In this document: positions 48,400 through 62,100 of the stretch, piece after piece
How positions within the stretch are numbered: the stretch's first letter is position 1
How the letters are laid out: every line of letters begins with the position of its first letter
Assembly (NCBI GenBank): GCA_033439795.1
Contig: JAUTDP010000005.1
Coordinates: 1,889,001 to 1,953,000, forward strand
DNA length: 64,000 nucleotides
Source of the DNA: Sordaria brevicollis
Lineage: Eukaryota > Ascomycota > Sordariomycetes > Sordariales > Sordariaceae
Reading direction: 5' to 3'
Made by a program: the position numbers and the translations under genes
The notes under the pieces: model-generated
Seen by the model: only the letters and a program-made list of their open reading frames with translations
Databases searched by the model: none
Told to the model about the DNA's origin: nothing

Positions 48400-51300
48400 A
48401 ACCTCCTTATACCCTTCTTTAAAGGAATATTATTATCCGGGTAATTTTTATTAAATTTTTCCGCTTTTATTTTTTGTAATTAATTTTTTAAACGTAGTAG
48501 CGGGCTTGGGTATTTTAAATACGCTTTATAGTAGGTTCGTAATAATTTAAATAAATTTTTAAAATTTTTAACGTTATAAAATTTCGGGTCTAGGTTATAT
48601 CCTTTTTAATTTATTTAGTATTAAAGTTTATTAAAATATATTCGAGAAATTAGGATTTTTTTTACTCCCTATTTAATATTATTATTAATATATTTTCCTA
48701 TTAGTTTTTTTAATTTTTAACCGGGTAATAGGTTATTAAAGTATTTCTTTAACCGATTTATATAAAAAACGTTTATTCTTCTTTATCCTTTTAGGATTTT
48801 TAATTTGAATAAATAATTATATTTTTCTTTAATCCTAAAGTATTAGTTAATTAAAAGAAAATCGAATTTATAATTTAGCCGGTCGGTAAATTCGCTCCGT
48901 TTAATAATAAATATTTTATTTTTGGGACCGAACTCCGGGACGCGTCGATATTTATTTATTTATTTAATTATTCGTTCTTAGGCTTTAATAATATATTCTT
49001 TAGCCTTTTCTACGAAGTTTCGAATCCGTTTTACTATTCTTTATATATTTTTACGGTTAAACTTCTCCCTAATTATTAATTAAACGCCGCTAAGGTTTAT
49101 ATATACTTCTTAATTTAAAATATTGGGTATAAGGAACCCTTTTAATATTTTGTATAATTATATTCCTTTTAAATTATTATATAGTATCCTTATTTAGACG
49201 GCGTTTATTATTAGAATTATTTCCGATTAATTATTTTAAAAGTAGTTAATAAAAGGACGAAGGCGTTAATCGAAGTATTTACTTATAATCTCCGCCTATT
49301 TAGTAATTTAATTATAATCCGAAGAAATTAATTTTTATTGGATATTAAGAATTTTTACTAATTTGTTTATAAAATTTAAAATAAATTAAGGACCCTTATC
49401 CGAAATAATTTCGTTTAGTAGGCTATAAATATAATATAGACCTTCGTAATATATATAAGTTATATCCTTAGTAATTACTATAATAAAATAAGGGATAGTT
49501 TATAATATTTTATTTAATTAGTTTATTATTATAAATATATTATTAAATCCCTATTTATTTTTGGGCATCGATTTAAAGTTTATAATTAAGTTCTATTAAA
49601 TACGTTAGGCCGTTAGAATAGGCTCTAATTTATTGGGTATTTTATTATAAGGAATTTTCGAAGTATAATATATTACGCAATTAGTGATAAAACGGTCGAC
49701 GTTACCGGTTATCCCTAATTATTAATATTATATAGAAATTAAGCGTTTTATTTTATTCTGGCCCGGATAAATGGTAATGATTTTCGTATATAATTTATAA
49801 ATAATTTAAGCTTTTAAAATACTAAATAGTATAATAAATTTATCGAAATGGGTAAGGATTTTATTAATAATAAGTCGATACCCGTTTTCCCCCCTTTTGG
49901 TTATATTTTAATAGATTTTTAAATTTAGGTAAATTTTATTTTCGAATATAAAATAATTTATTAAAAGGTATCCTTCTAAGCGTTTTTTGTAATTACTTTC
50001 TGCGATTTTTAAATTAATTTCTATAAGGGTTTTTAAAAACGAAATAAATACGTAGATAATAATAATATTATTAATTATATCGTTAGGTTATATTATACGG
50101 CCGTCCTTTAAATTTTTAAAGAGTTGGAAGGTACGTTGAGCCTTCTATTTAATTTTTTAGTTCTTTAAATCTTCCGCCTTCTTTAATAAAATATTAACCG
50201 CTTTATTCTCCCTTTTTAGCCGATATAATATAATGAAATAATATTAGGATAAGAATTCCGCCCAATTTATTTACTATAAATTTAGAAATTTTTTAATATT
50301 AAATTATTTAAGCGCTTCGTTATTTGTAAAGATTAGGAAAGGTTCGTATAGGTTAATAAATTTTGCCCGCTAATATTATAAGGCTTTAATAATAGTTATT
50401 AATTTTTTATTGTAGATTAAATAATTGTATTTTATTTTATATATAGTTTCGGAATAGAAAGTAATTGGACGCTATTCGTTATCGATTAATTAGGATAAAA
50501 TTCCCGTTACTATTTTATTTAAAGCGTCCGTCTTTATTTATATTGGCCGTTTATATTTAAAATGTATTAAGATAGGTATTAATAATAATTGTCCTTTAAA
50601 TTCCTCGAAGGCCGTTTAGTAATTTTTATTCTAATTAAAAACTTTTCCTTTTTTTATTATTATTATTAATAATTTAGTAATCCGGCTATAATCTTTAACG
50701 AAATGCTGGTAAAAATTATAGAATTTTAAGAAGGATTATATTTTTTATATATTTATTAGAACCTATTAGTTTTTTATAATTATAATTTTTTAAAGGTCGA
50801 TGGATACGCTATCGGTCCCGATAATAAAACTTAAGAATTTAATCTTTTTAACGTAGAATTCGTATTTATTTAAGTCCGTTTATAATTCTACTATTTCTAG
50901 CCTAATTAATACCTTTTTAATGTAAATCTTATATTCTTTTAAATTATTCGAGAAAATAAGGATATTATTAATATATACGCTATAGAAATTATTAAAATAT
51001 TTTATTAATATTTTATTAATATACTGCTAGAACGTTAACGGTCCGTTAATTAATTTAAAGGGTAAGATTTTATATTTATACGTATTGTATTTTATTCGGA
51101 ATATTATAAATCTTTCGTCGTTGGAATATATATAAATTTAATAGAAGGTTTATCGGATATCGATCTTCGAAAAAATTTTCGTTTAATTAATTTTAGTAAT
51201 AATTTTATTAATTAGGGGAAAAGGGTATTTATTTTTCTTTATAATAGCGTTAAATTTCCGATAATTTACGTAGAATTTTAATTTACTATTGGCTTTAGGT

Positions 51301-52350
51301 GCGAAGAGGATGGGCGTTACTTAAAGTATAGAATTACTTTTAATAAAACCCTTAGTTAACGCTTCGTTTACGTATTTCCGATAGGCTTTTAATTTATCGA
51401 TTAATATTTTATATAATAGGCTATATTTAAAGTTTTCGGGTTTTATTCCGTTTATTAAATCGATTTTATAATTATTAATATAATAATTTAGTAGGGTATT
51501 GGATTCCTTCTTATTAAATACGTTTAAATATTTGTAAGCGTATTTAAGGATTTCTTTTTTAATTTATTCGTGTAATTCTACTTTATTTTTAATAAGGGTT
51601 TGCTTTTTGCAGTCGTTAATAAATTGGTCGAATTTATAAAGATTAATTACCTTTATATATTCCCGTTTAACGAATATAAGAAAAGCGTTAATATCGACTA
51701 TTATAAGGTTATTATAATATTTATACTATTTTACGCTATTTTTTTTCAATTGGTATCGGCCTTATGCATTTTCGCTTTAAAGGGGGTCGTTTTTTTATTT
51801 AATTTCTAATATTTCGATATATTTTCGTTATATAGGTATTATATTTTTTTCCTTTATTTTTAACATGCGTTAATTTAATAATTATTGTTCTATTTTTATT
51901 AAATCTTTATTTTCTCCGCGTTAAATCGGTCGCTCCTTTAATTCCTCGAATAATTCGATTGGTCGGCCGGGTTTTATTAAGGGCGATAGTATTACGTTTT
52001 TAACGAATATTTTAAATTCTTAAATACGTTTATTAAGAATTGATAATATTATAATTATTTTATTAAAAATAAGGTTAACGTTGGTAATATCGATTAAAAT
52101 TTTATATTTTTTTAGTTAATATTTATTTAAAATAACGTTATACCCTAAATTAATAATTATTATTATTTTTTTATCGAACCGTTAATTTTATATTTTAATA
52201 ATTCCTTTTAAATATTAGTCGATTGTTTTATTATATTACCCGGTATACCCTCCTATAACGTAAAGATAAAAATTATATAATCTTTCTATTCCTTATTTAA
52301 TTATATTATTAATAAAATTTTTACTTATAAAAATATTACCGTTTATTCCC
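48400..52350 (-). pseudogene. B2 pol relic
   Basis: On the minus strand a reverse transcriptase core is recognisable near 51,300-50,930, with an INNILIFSNN segment (from YxDDILIFS) at about 50,990-50,960. RNase H and integrase should follow toward 48,900. The tail near 48,700-48,500 carries an NFIT(L)KIFKIYLNYY-type sequence that fits the end of a chromodomain-like region. Many RIP stops. Confidence 0.75.
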
Positions 52351-52559
52351 GAATTAATAAATATATCGTTCGTAAATAAAATTTTTCTATTATTATTTAC
52401 TATAATATAAGATATAATTAATACGGGTCTACCTAAATAATCCTTTAAAAAACTTTTATTTACTTTTATACTTTCTAGTAGTATTTTTTTTAAATTTTTT
52501 CTAAAATAAATATTTATTAATTTAATCTTTAGGAAGGAATTTAATATTTTTAAAGTAAT

Positions 52560-54900
52560 TAATTTTCCGCTTTATTATCGGCCGGCTTATTATCTTCTTT
52601 ATTTTTACGGCTATAATAATCGACGAATTCGTTAATATAATTAGGGTTTCTATTACGGTGGTTAGGGTAATTACGGAAATAATATTTAGTTTCCTTATAT
52701 ACGAAATATTTATTTTCTTCGAATAATTTATAAATTTCTTTACGAATTATATTGGAGGCGCGATGGGAATTACTTCGGTTACCGTTACCGGTATTAATAT
52801 TATTACTAATAATATTATTAAAATTTTTATTAGAATTATTAGAACCCTTAGCCTTATTAAACCAATTCGTAGAAAAGGAAATATTTTTATCCTTATTTTA
52901 ATTATTTTTTTTAGCTTTATTATTATAGAAAATATATTAATTAATTTCGACCGTTTTTTTAATTATTAAAATATATTAATTAAAAGTAATATCTTTTTAT
53001 CCGTATCCCTAAAAGAGGGCGTTTTAAATAATATCCGGGAATTTTTAATTAAATTCCTATTTTTATAAGTTAGGAAGGCGATTATATTCTTTTACTAAAT
53101 ATACGAATTTATTACGGAATTTTTAGAAATCCCCGCTTATTTCGAATTTTAAATCGTTAAATTCGTAAATAGCCTTTTCCTTTCAATTATAATTATAATA
53201 TTCGGCGCGTAAATAGGCGAATAATTTATTAGAAATTTTAATATTATAAAGACCGTCGGCGAAGTAAAGTTTAAAATTTTAAATAATTTTATTAATAATA
53301 TAATTTTTAATATATATTTTCAAAGAAATAATCGGCATTTAATTTAAATTTATTAAAAATATAACGGTATTAAACGTTAAAGGTAATAGTATTTTTATTT
53401 TTTTTATTATAAAAATAGGGCGGATCCTTCTTTTTAATTAATAAGCGTCCCCGGCTGGCGGTAAAAAAATTAGTAATAAGTATTTTTTTATAACGCTTTT
53501 TATTATTATTATTTTTATTATAATCGATGCGGTTATAGCGTTTAAAATTTTCGGGGGTTAAGAAAGCGATTTTCTTTTTACGAAAATTAATATTTTCTTT
53601 ATAGAGGTTAATATTTTCTTTAATTAAAATAGTAATTATAATATATAAATTAACGACGTTACCGTCCCGGGTAATTATTACTTTTCTTAATTCTTCGGTT
53701 TAAACCTTTATAATTATTAAATTATTATTAATTTTAACGAATTTTTTTTCCTTTTTAATTAAATTGCGACGGGATTTATTTTATTTAGTAAAGAAGTGGG
53801 GGTAGGACGGGTAATCTTTAATCGAAGAATTATTTTTTTATTTATAAAGGGTACTCTATTTATCGGTACGGCCGTTGTTAAATAGGGTATTATTTTAAGC
53901 TTTTCCGTTGTTAAATAAGTTATTATTCTAATTGTTATTAAATAGGGTATTATTTTAAATTCCTTTATTAAAATAATTAGTAATTTAATATAATATAGTG
54001 AATTAAGTTTAGAATTTACGGTTCTTTTCGCGTAATACGGCGTTTTTATAATATAAAGCTTCGTAATCGTCCGGTTCGAAGTTGGGATCTTTATTTCTAT
54101 AGGCCTTTAATAATTAGTACGTTAGGAATATATTCTTACTTTATTCCTTACGTAAATCCTTATAGAAGCGTTCGTTATTTATTTCGGCGTCTTTCTAATA
54201 TTTTAATAAATTGGCGGCGTATTTATATATTTATTTTAAATTAATATTTAAATTAATAATAATAATTTAATATTTTTATTATTAGGAAAAAATAGCCTTA
54301 ATTAAAATAGCCCGTAATTTAATTTCTTCGAAAATAGCGCGTACGCCCTCGGAATCTTCGATAATAGATTCAAAAATATCGAAGTCTATTAATAAAATAT
54401 TACTATTATTTTATTCCTAATAATTTTAATTTATAGCTATTAGAATTTTGAAAGTAAAGGTTAAATAACCTTTATTATATTAAGCTTAATATTTTGTAAT
54501 TATATTAATTTTTATATATAAGAAGCCGAATAAATCTTCTATATTAAATATATAACGAACGTCGGTGAATTTACTAATAATTTCCTAATTAAAAAACGTA
54601 ATAACTTCGTTTATATTTTCCGGGATATTATAATCCTTTAAATTAAATTTATCGATATTATATAATTAAATATTCTATTTCTCTTTAAAAGTGCTAATTG
54701 TAATATCGTTAAACGAATAACGCTTAAAAATATTATTTTACTAAATAATTATATTAAAAGTAATAAATATATTTATAATATTGAATTTAATTTACTCGAT
54801 TACGAATTTATTAGATATATTCTTCTTCTAAGCCTCGTTTATTTAAACGCTCTTAATAGTAAATAATTTAGCGGTTTTAACTGTAATAACCTTTTTATTA
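52560..54900 (-). pseudogene. B2 gag relic
   Basis: Collinear with the B1 gag relic at 37,320-39,672, in reverse orientation. It contains the same Asn-rich segment and knuckle region (near 52,730-52,610). Multiple stops. Small open pieces here (51600-51809 and 52763-52969 on the plus strand) run antisense to the element and are not genes. Confidence 0.65.
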
Positions 54901-55014
54901 GGAGTATACGCTATTATAATTAATTACGAAGGTATATACTATAATTATTTTAATCGGTAAATAAATTTAGGATATTTGGATACTTCCTTAATATATTAAA
55001 AATAATTTTATAAT

Positions 55015-55267
55015 TATTACGAATAATATAGTTACGAAAAATAAGTTTAATACGTTAAATTTAAATCTATTATAGAATTACAAAATGAAGAAGAAAAGAA
55101 GAAACGAATAAAGGATATACCCTGCGCTAAGGTTTTATGCCTGGGCGCGGGCGATCTACGAAGGCGGTACGTAGTTACGTGCGCTGGTGTGGTTAACCTT
55201 TGTTAGGTGACCGCCCGAGCGATAACCGGTCCGCCGGATAGGGACCCTGTCCGCTAGCGCCGTGATA
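55015..55267 (-). repeat. 5' LTR of element B2 (right end)
   Basis: 253 bp, equal to the left LTR. The inner (left) end is RIP-mutated (TATTACGAATAATATAG). The outer right end (GTTAGGTGACCGCCCGAGCG through CCGTGATA) is well preserved. Confidence 0.92.
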
Positions 55268-55683
55268 AAAATTATTAGCCTCTACGAATTCGACCGATTT
55301 ATCGACGACCGAAAGAAATAAATTCTTACCGAAAATAAAATAGAATTACGTAAGTAAATTAAAAAAAAAGTCCCTAAATACGCCTATAAATACTTAAATA
55401 TATTTAGTAAAAAGGAATCCAATATCCTACCGGATTATTATATTAACGATTATAAAATTAATTTAATAAACGGAACGAAACCCGAAAATTTTAATTATAA
55501 TTTATTATATAAAATATTAATAAATGAATTAGAAATTTATTAGAAATACGTTAACGAAATATTAATTAAAAGGTTTATTAAAAGTAATTCGGCCCTATAG
55601 GTAGCGCCTATCCTTTTCGCACTTAAAGCTAATAATAAATTAAAATTCTATATAAATTACTAGAAATTTAATATTATTATTAA
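55268..55683 (+). mobile_element. Element B1, third segment (middle of pol)
   Basis: After the AAAAT duplication the sequence continues B1 and matches the reverse complement of B2 from about 51,640 down to 51,235, for example GGAATCCAATA and AATTAAAATTCTA. It covers the region before and into reverse transcriptase. Similarity to B2 stops at about 55,683, where D begins. Confidence 0.85.
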
Positions 55684-57036
55684 TGCGGAAGCATAGATTA
55701 TATATATTTATACCAAATAGATTAAATAAGGGAGCATAGTATACTATAGGCGCTATACCCTGGCAGGACCCGCCAAGTGATAGTTTGACAAGCGCATGCC
55801 TAGTAAGCGCCCGCCAGGCGGTTAAGGACCCACCTTAAATTATACGGCATTTAATAGTCGGGTCGGATCCTTAAAAGGATTCCCGCAAGCGCTAGCCTAC
55901 GGCTCCCTTTCTTCCTTTTACATTATCTTCTTTAATATTATAAATTATATTAACATCGTAGTATTACCCTATTATTTAATAGCTATAATTAAATATTCGC
56001 AATAACTATTGCGAATAATATACTCTTTATATCCTTTTTCCTAATAAATTCGCTAATTACCTTCGTCGCGAATTTATTAATTTTATCAATTATCTATCCG
56101 CTTACTTTCGGCAAACGATTTTAACGATTACCCTTTTTAAATCGTATCGTTTAATTATATTAATCGCGATTACCTTTCAATTTTATTAATTATTTACCCG
56201 TTTACCTTCGGTAGGCGACTTTAACGATATTTAATCCGTTACTACAATTTTAGACCGTCTATTTAAAATACTAAAATTAAAATAATACGTTAATTATACC
56301 CCGTTTCTATTATATTATATTATTATATTAGCGTCGATTTACATCGGCTAATATATAGAAATATTTAATATTACCCTAATCCGAACTTCTTTAAATTTCG
56401 ACGCTAAGAGTAACCTAAAATAATACGTAATTTACCTTCGATAATATTTATAGCTTCTATTTTTAAAAACCCTCTTAATCCCCTTTATTATTATTTATTT
56501 CTTTTTTATTAATATATTTATAATTATTACGTTAATTTCTTTATTGGCCCGTTATAGTTAATAAAGATCCCCCCAACGGATTTCGTCGTTCGCCGCGTAA
56601 AATATTAACCCCTCCGGCCGGTACGTATAATTTCGAGCGATTGAATAGCTTTAATAAATAGTTTGCCGGTACGGCTTCCGGTTCCCGCTACGATATTATT
56701 TAATTATATTAACGTTTTAGCTTTTAAATTAAATTTAATTTTAGTAACGAATAAAATACCCCGCGACCTCCGCCGTTTAAATTAAGTATCGTAAATAATA
56801 TTATTAATACGGTCGTTAATACCCTATTTCTATCCAAAACTTATTTTCGATAATTATCTTCGATAATTATTCCTTTTAAAATATTTATCTTTACCTAATC
56901 CCTTAATAAACGCGTCTTTAAACGCGAAGATTATAATACTATTATATTCGGCCGGTTAAATAACGAAAATAGCGATAAAGATTATAAAGAAGGAAAAGCC
57001 CTTAAACGCTTTACCTATTACAAAATCTAAAATTAT
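55684..57036 (+). mobile_element. Element D, 5' portion of another LTR-type element, cut by C
   Basis: From TGCGGAAGCATAG onward the sequence no longer matches B. The first 250 bases are rich in CA/CC (for example ACCCTGGCAGGACCCGCCAA) and contain a CTTAAAAGG TATA-like site near 55,875 and a CTTCC-rich stretch, features of an LTR. The rest to 57,036 is RIP-mutated. Two copies of a roughly 47-bp repeat lie at 56,073-56,124 and 56,186-56,237. No protein domain was recognised. The class and the 3' end are unknown. Confidence 0.55.
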
Positions 57037-57345
57037 TATTACAAGCCTAGCCGTAACTACACGTAATTAGCATATTGCCATCACGTACTTATACTCGTAC
57101 AATAATCGCTTCCTAAGACGTACTACTATACTCGGAATAGTCCCGCCCGCACGGGACATTACGTCACTGCTTACCGCCTATACGGTCAAGGTCACCTAAC
57201 CGCGCGTAACTAGCGCGTTCCCGTCGCGCCCTATAAAAGGCGGGCCTCCTACGTACACTTTCTTCCTTTTTTTCTTTCTTCCTTTATATAATTATATATA
57301 TTTATATCTATTACCTACTTTTATATTAATTATCCCTATAATAAT
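57037..57345 (+). repeat. 5' LTR of element C (right end approximate)
   Basis: A preserved outer part with many CA/TG, a CCTATAAAAGGCGGG TATA box at about 57,230-57,245 and TCCTACGTACACTTTCTTCC just after it, as in element A. The inner end is RIP-mutated and its exact limit cannot be fixed because the 3' LTR is outside the window. Confidence 0.75.
57225..57270 (+). promoter_or_regulatory. Core promoter of the C LTR
   Basis: TATAAAAGG followed about 15 bases later by CCTACGTACACTT. The same arrangement (TATATAT then CTCTACGTACACTTCC) occurs in the A LTR at 40,632-40,663, suggesting a shared TATA plus initiator block. Confidence 0.6.
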
Positions 57346-57539
57346 TAATTATACTTTTAAAATAATACATTTATACGTAATTTTATTTTATTTAAAAATA
57401 AATTATTTACTTCCCGTTCGCCGTATACGAACCGTTAAATTAATATATTTCTTTTATTATTAAATCCCTTTATTTAATTAAATAAAGGAAGGTCTTTATA
57501 TTTAATAGATAAAAAAATTTACGACGATTAAATAATTTT

Positions 57540-59190
57540 AATTATACTGCTCTCTATATTTTACGACGGTAATAACGACCCCGCAATCTTTTCCCTTAAT
57601 AGTACGTCGAATATTCTCTTTAACGCTCCGGCTTTTAATATTAATTTTATTAATTTTAATAACGCCGCCATTTTAGAAGCTTTATATAATATTATTAATA
57701 ATAATAATAATTTAATTCCCGACGTTAATATTATTTACGCCGCCTTCTACGAATTTACTTCCGACGAAGATATTAAGGAAATTCTTATAAATTTCGGTAA
57801 CGACGAAGAGCCCCGTTTCGTCCCCTATAATTATTTCGATTACGCCTCCTTAATTATTAAAGAAGCTACTTTCGCGTTTATTATTTAATTATTCGGCTAC
57901 GCCTATTAACGCCTTCGTAACGATTACGTATTTATCCGCAATTAAAATAATAATTTTACTAATTAATTCGATATAATTTTTATCGACTTTAAAAACCTCT
58001 AAGCGTTATATACCGCTCTTTAGAAAGAATATTCCGACTTTAAAACCTAATATAGTAAATTTAATACCCAAACCGCCGCTATATTTTCTAACCCTAATAA
58101 CTTTAACCCCACCGTTCTAAATATTAATAATATTTATAAATAGACAATCGCCGACCCCCCCGTCTTTACTAGTTTCGAAAAGAATTCCGTTAAATATATT
58201 TATATTTTCTATTTTTAGCGTATAATTATTTAAACTTAATAGATTTGCAACCTAATATTATTTTAAAATAAGCGTTAGAAAATTTTATATATAATTATAT
58301 TATTTAGCCCCGATTTTAAATCCAGTATTAACGATTTTATCGAAATTATTATAATTAAGAAAAATAAAAATACTTAGGAGTAGAAAATAGGCGCCGAATT
58401 TATATAATATTTAATTAAACGTTTCGAAATAATTAATATTAAATAAAATACTTAACGTCGTTTAATTGAATATTATTAATTTAATAAGAATTTTACCGAT
58501 TTTAAAATAAAATTAACGTTTTTAATAACTATTTACGGCCTAATTAAAGTTTAGAAGGTCGAATATTTAAGGAATAAAATCTCTAAACGCATCCGTAACG
58601 CCGGCGCTTATTGTAAACCCCTTATTAATAACGTTTAAAATAAATAATTAGAAATATATTATAAAATTGCTTATATTTAAGACAATGCCGATTATTACGC
58701 CCGTATAATTTATAATATCCTTAATAACGCCCCTAATAATAATATTAATATTAATTCCGGTAGTAATTCTAATTCCGTTATTAATAATTTTAATTCCGCT
58801 TCTAATTCTAATAATCGTACTATTAATTAAGGCGGTAATAAAATAAATTTCGACGCTATTAGCCTTATTAGTATTATTTACCCTAATATATTAAATTAAC
58901 GTATATATAATAATTTCTATCGTTATTATAATTAATCTAGTTATTTAATTAAAGATTACCTTCGTTCCGTTAATTATAGTCTTTAAGGCCCCGTTAATAA
59001 AAATAATTATTATAACGGTAACCGCGGTCGCGGTAGAAATAATAATAGTAGTAATAATAATATTATTAACGTTCGTAATATTAATACCCCCGTTACTAAC
59101 CCGGCTCCTACCCTAATTATTAACCCGGCTCCTATTTAACCCGCCGAATAAATTATTAACGGCGAATATTATAATAATTAAAGAAATACC
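57540..59190 (+). pseudogene. Element C gag relic
   Basis: Frames rich in Asn and Asp with TAA/TAG replacing CAA/CAG. The 3' part carries an RGRGRNNNSSNNN-like stretch (about 59,020-59,060) and a Pro-rich tail. A zinc-knuckle remnant is expected just before it but is not clear. Confidence 0.6.
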
Positions 59191-59199
59191 TAACTTCTA

Positions 59200-62100
59200 T
59201 ATATAATCGCGTATAGAGGCCCGAATTAATATTATTAAAGAAGTAAATTTTAAATTATAAATTAAAGGATTTAGAGGAAATACGAATTTAATTTTTAAAT
59301 AATTCCGTATCCTTAAATTTAATATTTTTATTATTTTATATATATACCGGATCGCGTAAAGATTATTATATTACTTTAGTAGATAGTAGTTACTTTATTT
59401 ACGCCTTTTTAAATTCTTCGTTTATAAAAAAGAATAACCTCCTACGTTTTAAACTTTTATAATTAAAGAAATTAATTTTTATTAATAGAATTATTAAAAA
59501 TATTATTTTTAAAGGAGTCCGCGCCCGATTCCGTATTAATTTTTATATAAAGATTATTACCTTCTTTATTTATAATATTTTTAAAAATTACCCTATTATT
59601 TTCGACTTCTTATAAATATAATATTATCGATTTAAAATTAGTTATAATAATTATATTATCCGCTTTATTTAATATTATAGCCGCTACTTCCCTTTAAATT
59701 TCTTTAATAAATAAATTACCGCATTTAAAAACTTTATTAATCGTATTATAATAATAATTATTCGCCTACTATTATAATTAAATACCCCGATTTTAACCCC
59801 GCTGCCGCTTCCGCTCCTTAAATCCCCTAAAATAATTTTACGACCGGAATCCGCTTTTTAAATTACCTTACGAATAATACCGATCTTTAAATTATTACCT
59901 TCCTTTCCGACCTTTAAGAATAAACTTACCCCAATTCCCTCCCCAATCCTTAAAGTTAAATAATATAATAATTCTCCGCGCTATATTAATAACCCTATAA
60001 AAGCTTTAATCGCTAATCGAATTGGGATTAAGGTATAAGGAATTTTTAGTACGGCCGCCCTTTTCGTTAAAATTAAAAACCCTACGGTTTACGAACTATA
60101 TATTCGTTTAAATAACCGCCGTATTTCTATTAGAACGGTACGCCCAATACAACCGCGACGTTTTATATACGTTAATAACGCGCTTAATACGGCCGATATT
60201 AAGGAATTTAACGCTACTACATTTAATTACGTATACGAAAAATAAAACTTTAAATCCCTAATTACTAATTACGCTATATTAGAATAATTATTTACGATTT
60301 TGGAATTAATGGACGTTAAAAAATTAATAAAGGATATAATAAATAATATTATAAATAGTAAGGGGGAATAATATAAATACCTTTTACCGCCGTTTATCTA
60401 TCCGTTTATTAATATAATAATTAATAATACTAATTTTAATAAAGATAAAGAAACCGCTACTTTAATAAAAATATTAAATTTAATAAGGGATTTTAATTAA
60501 GATATTCTTATATATAAAAAAGTCCTTAAATAAATTTATATTACTAAAATTACCGAGGAGGATATAAAAATTTTCCTAAAAAAGAACGACAAATTTACTA
60601 AATTTAACGATAAAGTCAAGGCTAAAGTCTTAGCTAAATACTATAAGAATATCGAAATTTTCCTTCCCCGCTTAATAGAAAAAATCCCGCCGTATCGCGT
60701 TTATAATTATAAAATCGAATTATTACTAGGATAATAACCGCTTAATATAAGGCCCCGACGTATTACGCCCATTAAAGCGGCCGTAATTAAGAAATAAATT
60801 GATATTAATTTTTAAAAGAAATTTATCCGGCCTTCCTAATCCGCCGCTACGGCCCCTATCCTCTTTATTAAGAAATTTAGTAGCGGAATCTATATTTATA
60901 TCGATTACCGCAATATTAATAACGTTATTATAAAATCCCGCTATTTATTACTATTAATTAAAGAAATATTTAATATTATTTATAAAGCGAAAATTTTTAT
61001 TAAATTCGACGTTATTATTATATTTAATTATATTTTAATTAAAGAGGAATATAAATAATTTACGGCGTTTATTACCCGTTTCGGCCTTTTCGAATTAATA
61101 ATCTACTTATTTATTTTATAAAGCGTATTAAAAATATTCTAAAATTATATTAATAATATACTTTATAATATTTTAAACGTTTATACTATTATTTATTTAG
61201 ACGATATTTTAATATATTCTAATAACGAAGAAAATTACGTCCGTTACGTTATAAAAGTTTTAAACCGTATAATTAAAATAAACCTCTAATTCGATATTAA
61301 TAAATATAAATTTTATATTATTTATACGAAATACCTAAATTTAATTATTATTCCCGGTAATTTCGAAATAGATTCCGAAAAGGTTATTGTAATTACCGCT
61401 TAAGAAGTTCCAAACTCTAAACGCTCCTTCTAACGTTTTTTAAGTTTTATAAACTTTTACCGACAATTTATTAAATACTTCTCTATTATCGTAGGACTAT
61501 TATACGAATTTACGAAGAAGGATATAAATAAAATAATATAAATATAAACCGAATAATATTAAAAATCGTTTAACGCTTTTAAAAAAGTATTTATTACGGG
61601 TCCTATTCTACGAATTTACGACTAATTTAAATAAATAATCGTTAAAACCGATACTTCTAATTAAATATACGGCGGTACTTTCTCGTAATATAATAATAAA
61701 AATATTTTACATCCAATTATTTATTTTAGCCAACGATATACAACGGCCGAAAATAATTATAATATTTATAATAAAGAATTACTCGCTATTATTAAAGTAT
61801 TAGAAAAATAGAGGTTAGAATTCGAAGGCGTATAATAACTTTTCGAAATATTAACGGATTATAAAATTTTAAAAACGTTTATTATTAATAAATAATTCTT
61901 TCTTCGGTATATATAATAATTTTAATTTTTATTATAATTTAATTTTACGATTAAATATCGACCGGGTTCCCTTTAAATCCGATTTAACGCCTTTAATTGT
62001 AAATTAGAAAATATTCCTTATAAAAGAAACGAATATTTATTTATCCGTAATAAAGTACTTTTCGACTAAAATATATTCGTTAATAAAATTTAAATATTAA

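Larger units (their letters stand above)
48043..55267 (-). mobile_element. Complete LTR retrotransposon B2 (7,225 bp), same family as B1, inverted
   Basis: Two 253-bp LTRs, AAAAT target duplication, and a polypurine tract (GGAAGGGGGGGTAA on the minus strand, 48,296-48,309) next to its 3' LTR. The internal gag-pol runs on the minus strand. It sits inside B1, whose sequence resumes at 55,273. Heavily RIP-mutated. Confidence 0.93.

Noticed and set aside
51600..52969. Two 68-69-codon plus-strand ORFs (51600-51809, 52763-52969)
   Set aside because: They run antisense to the B2 retroelement relic and are AT-rich chance frames.
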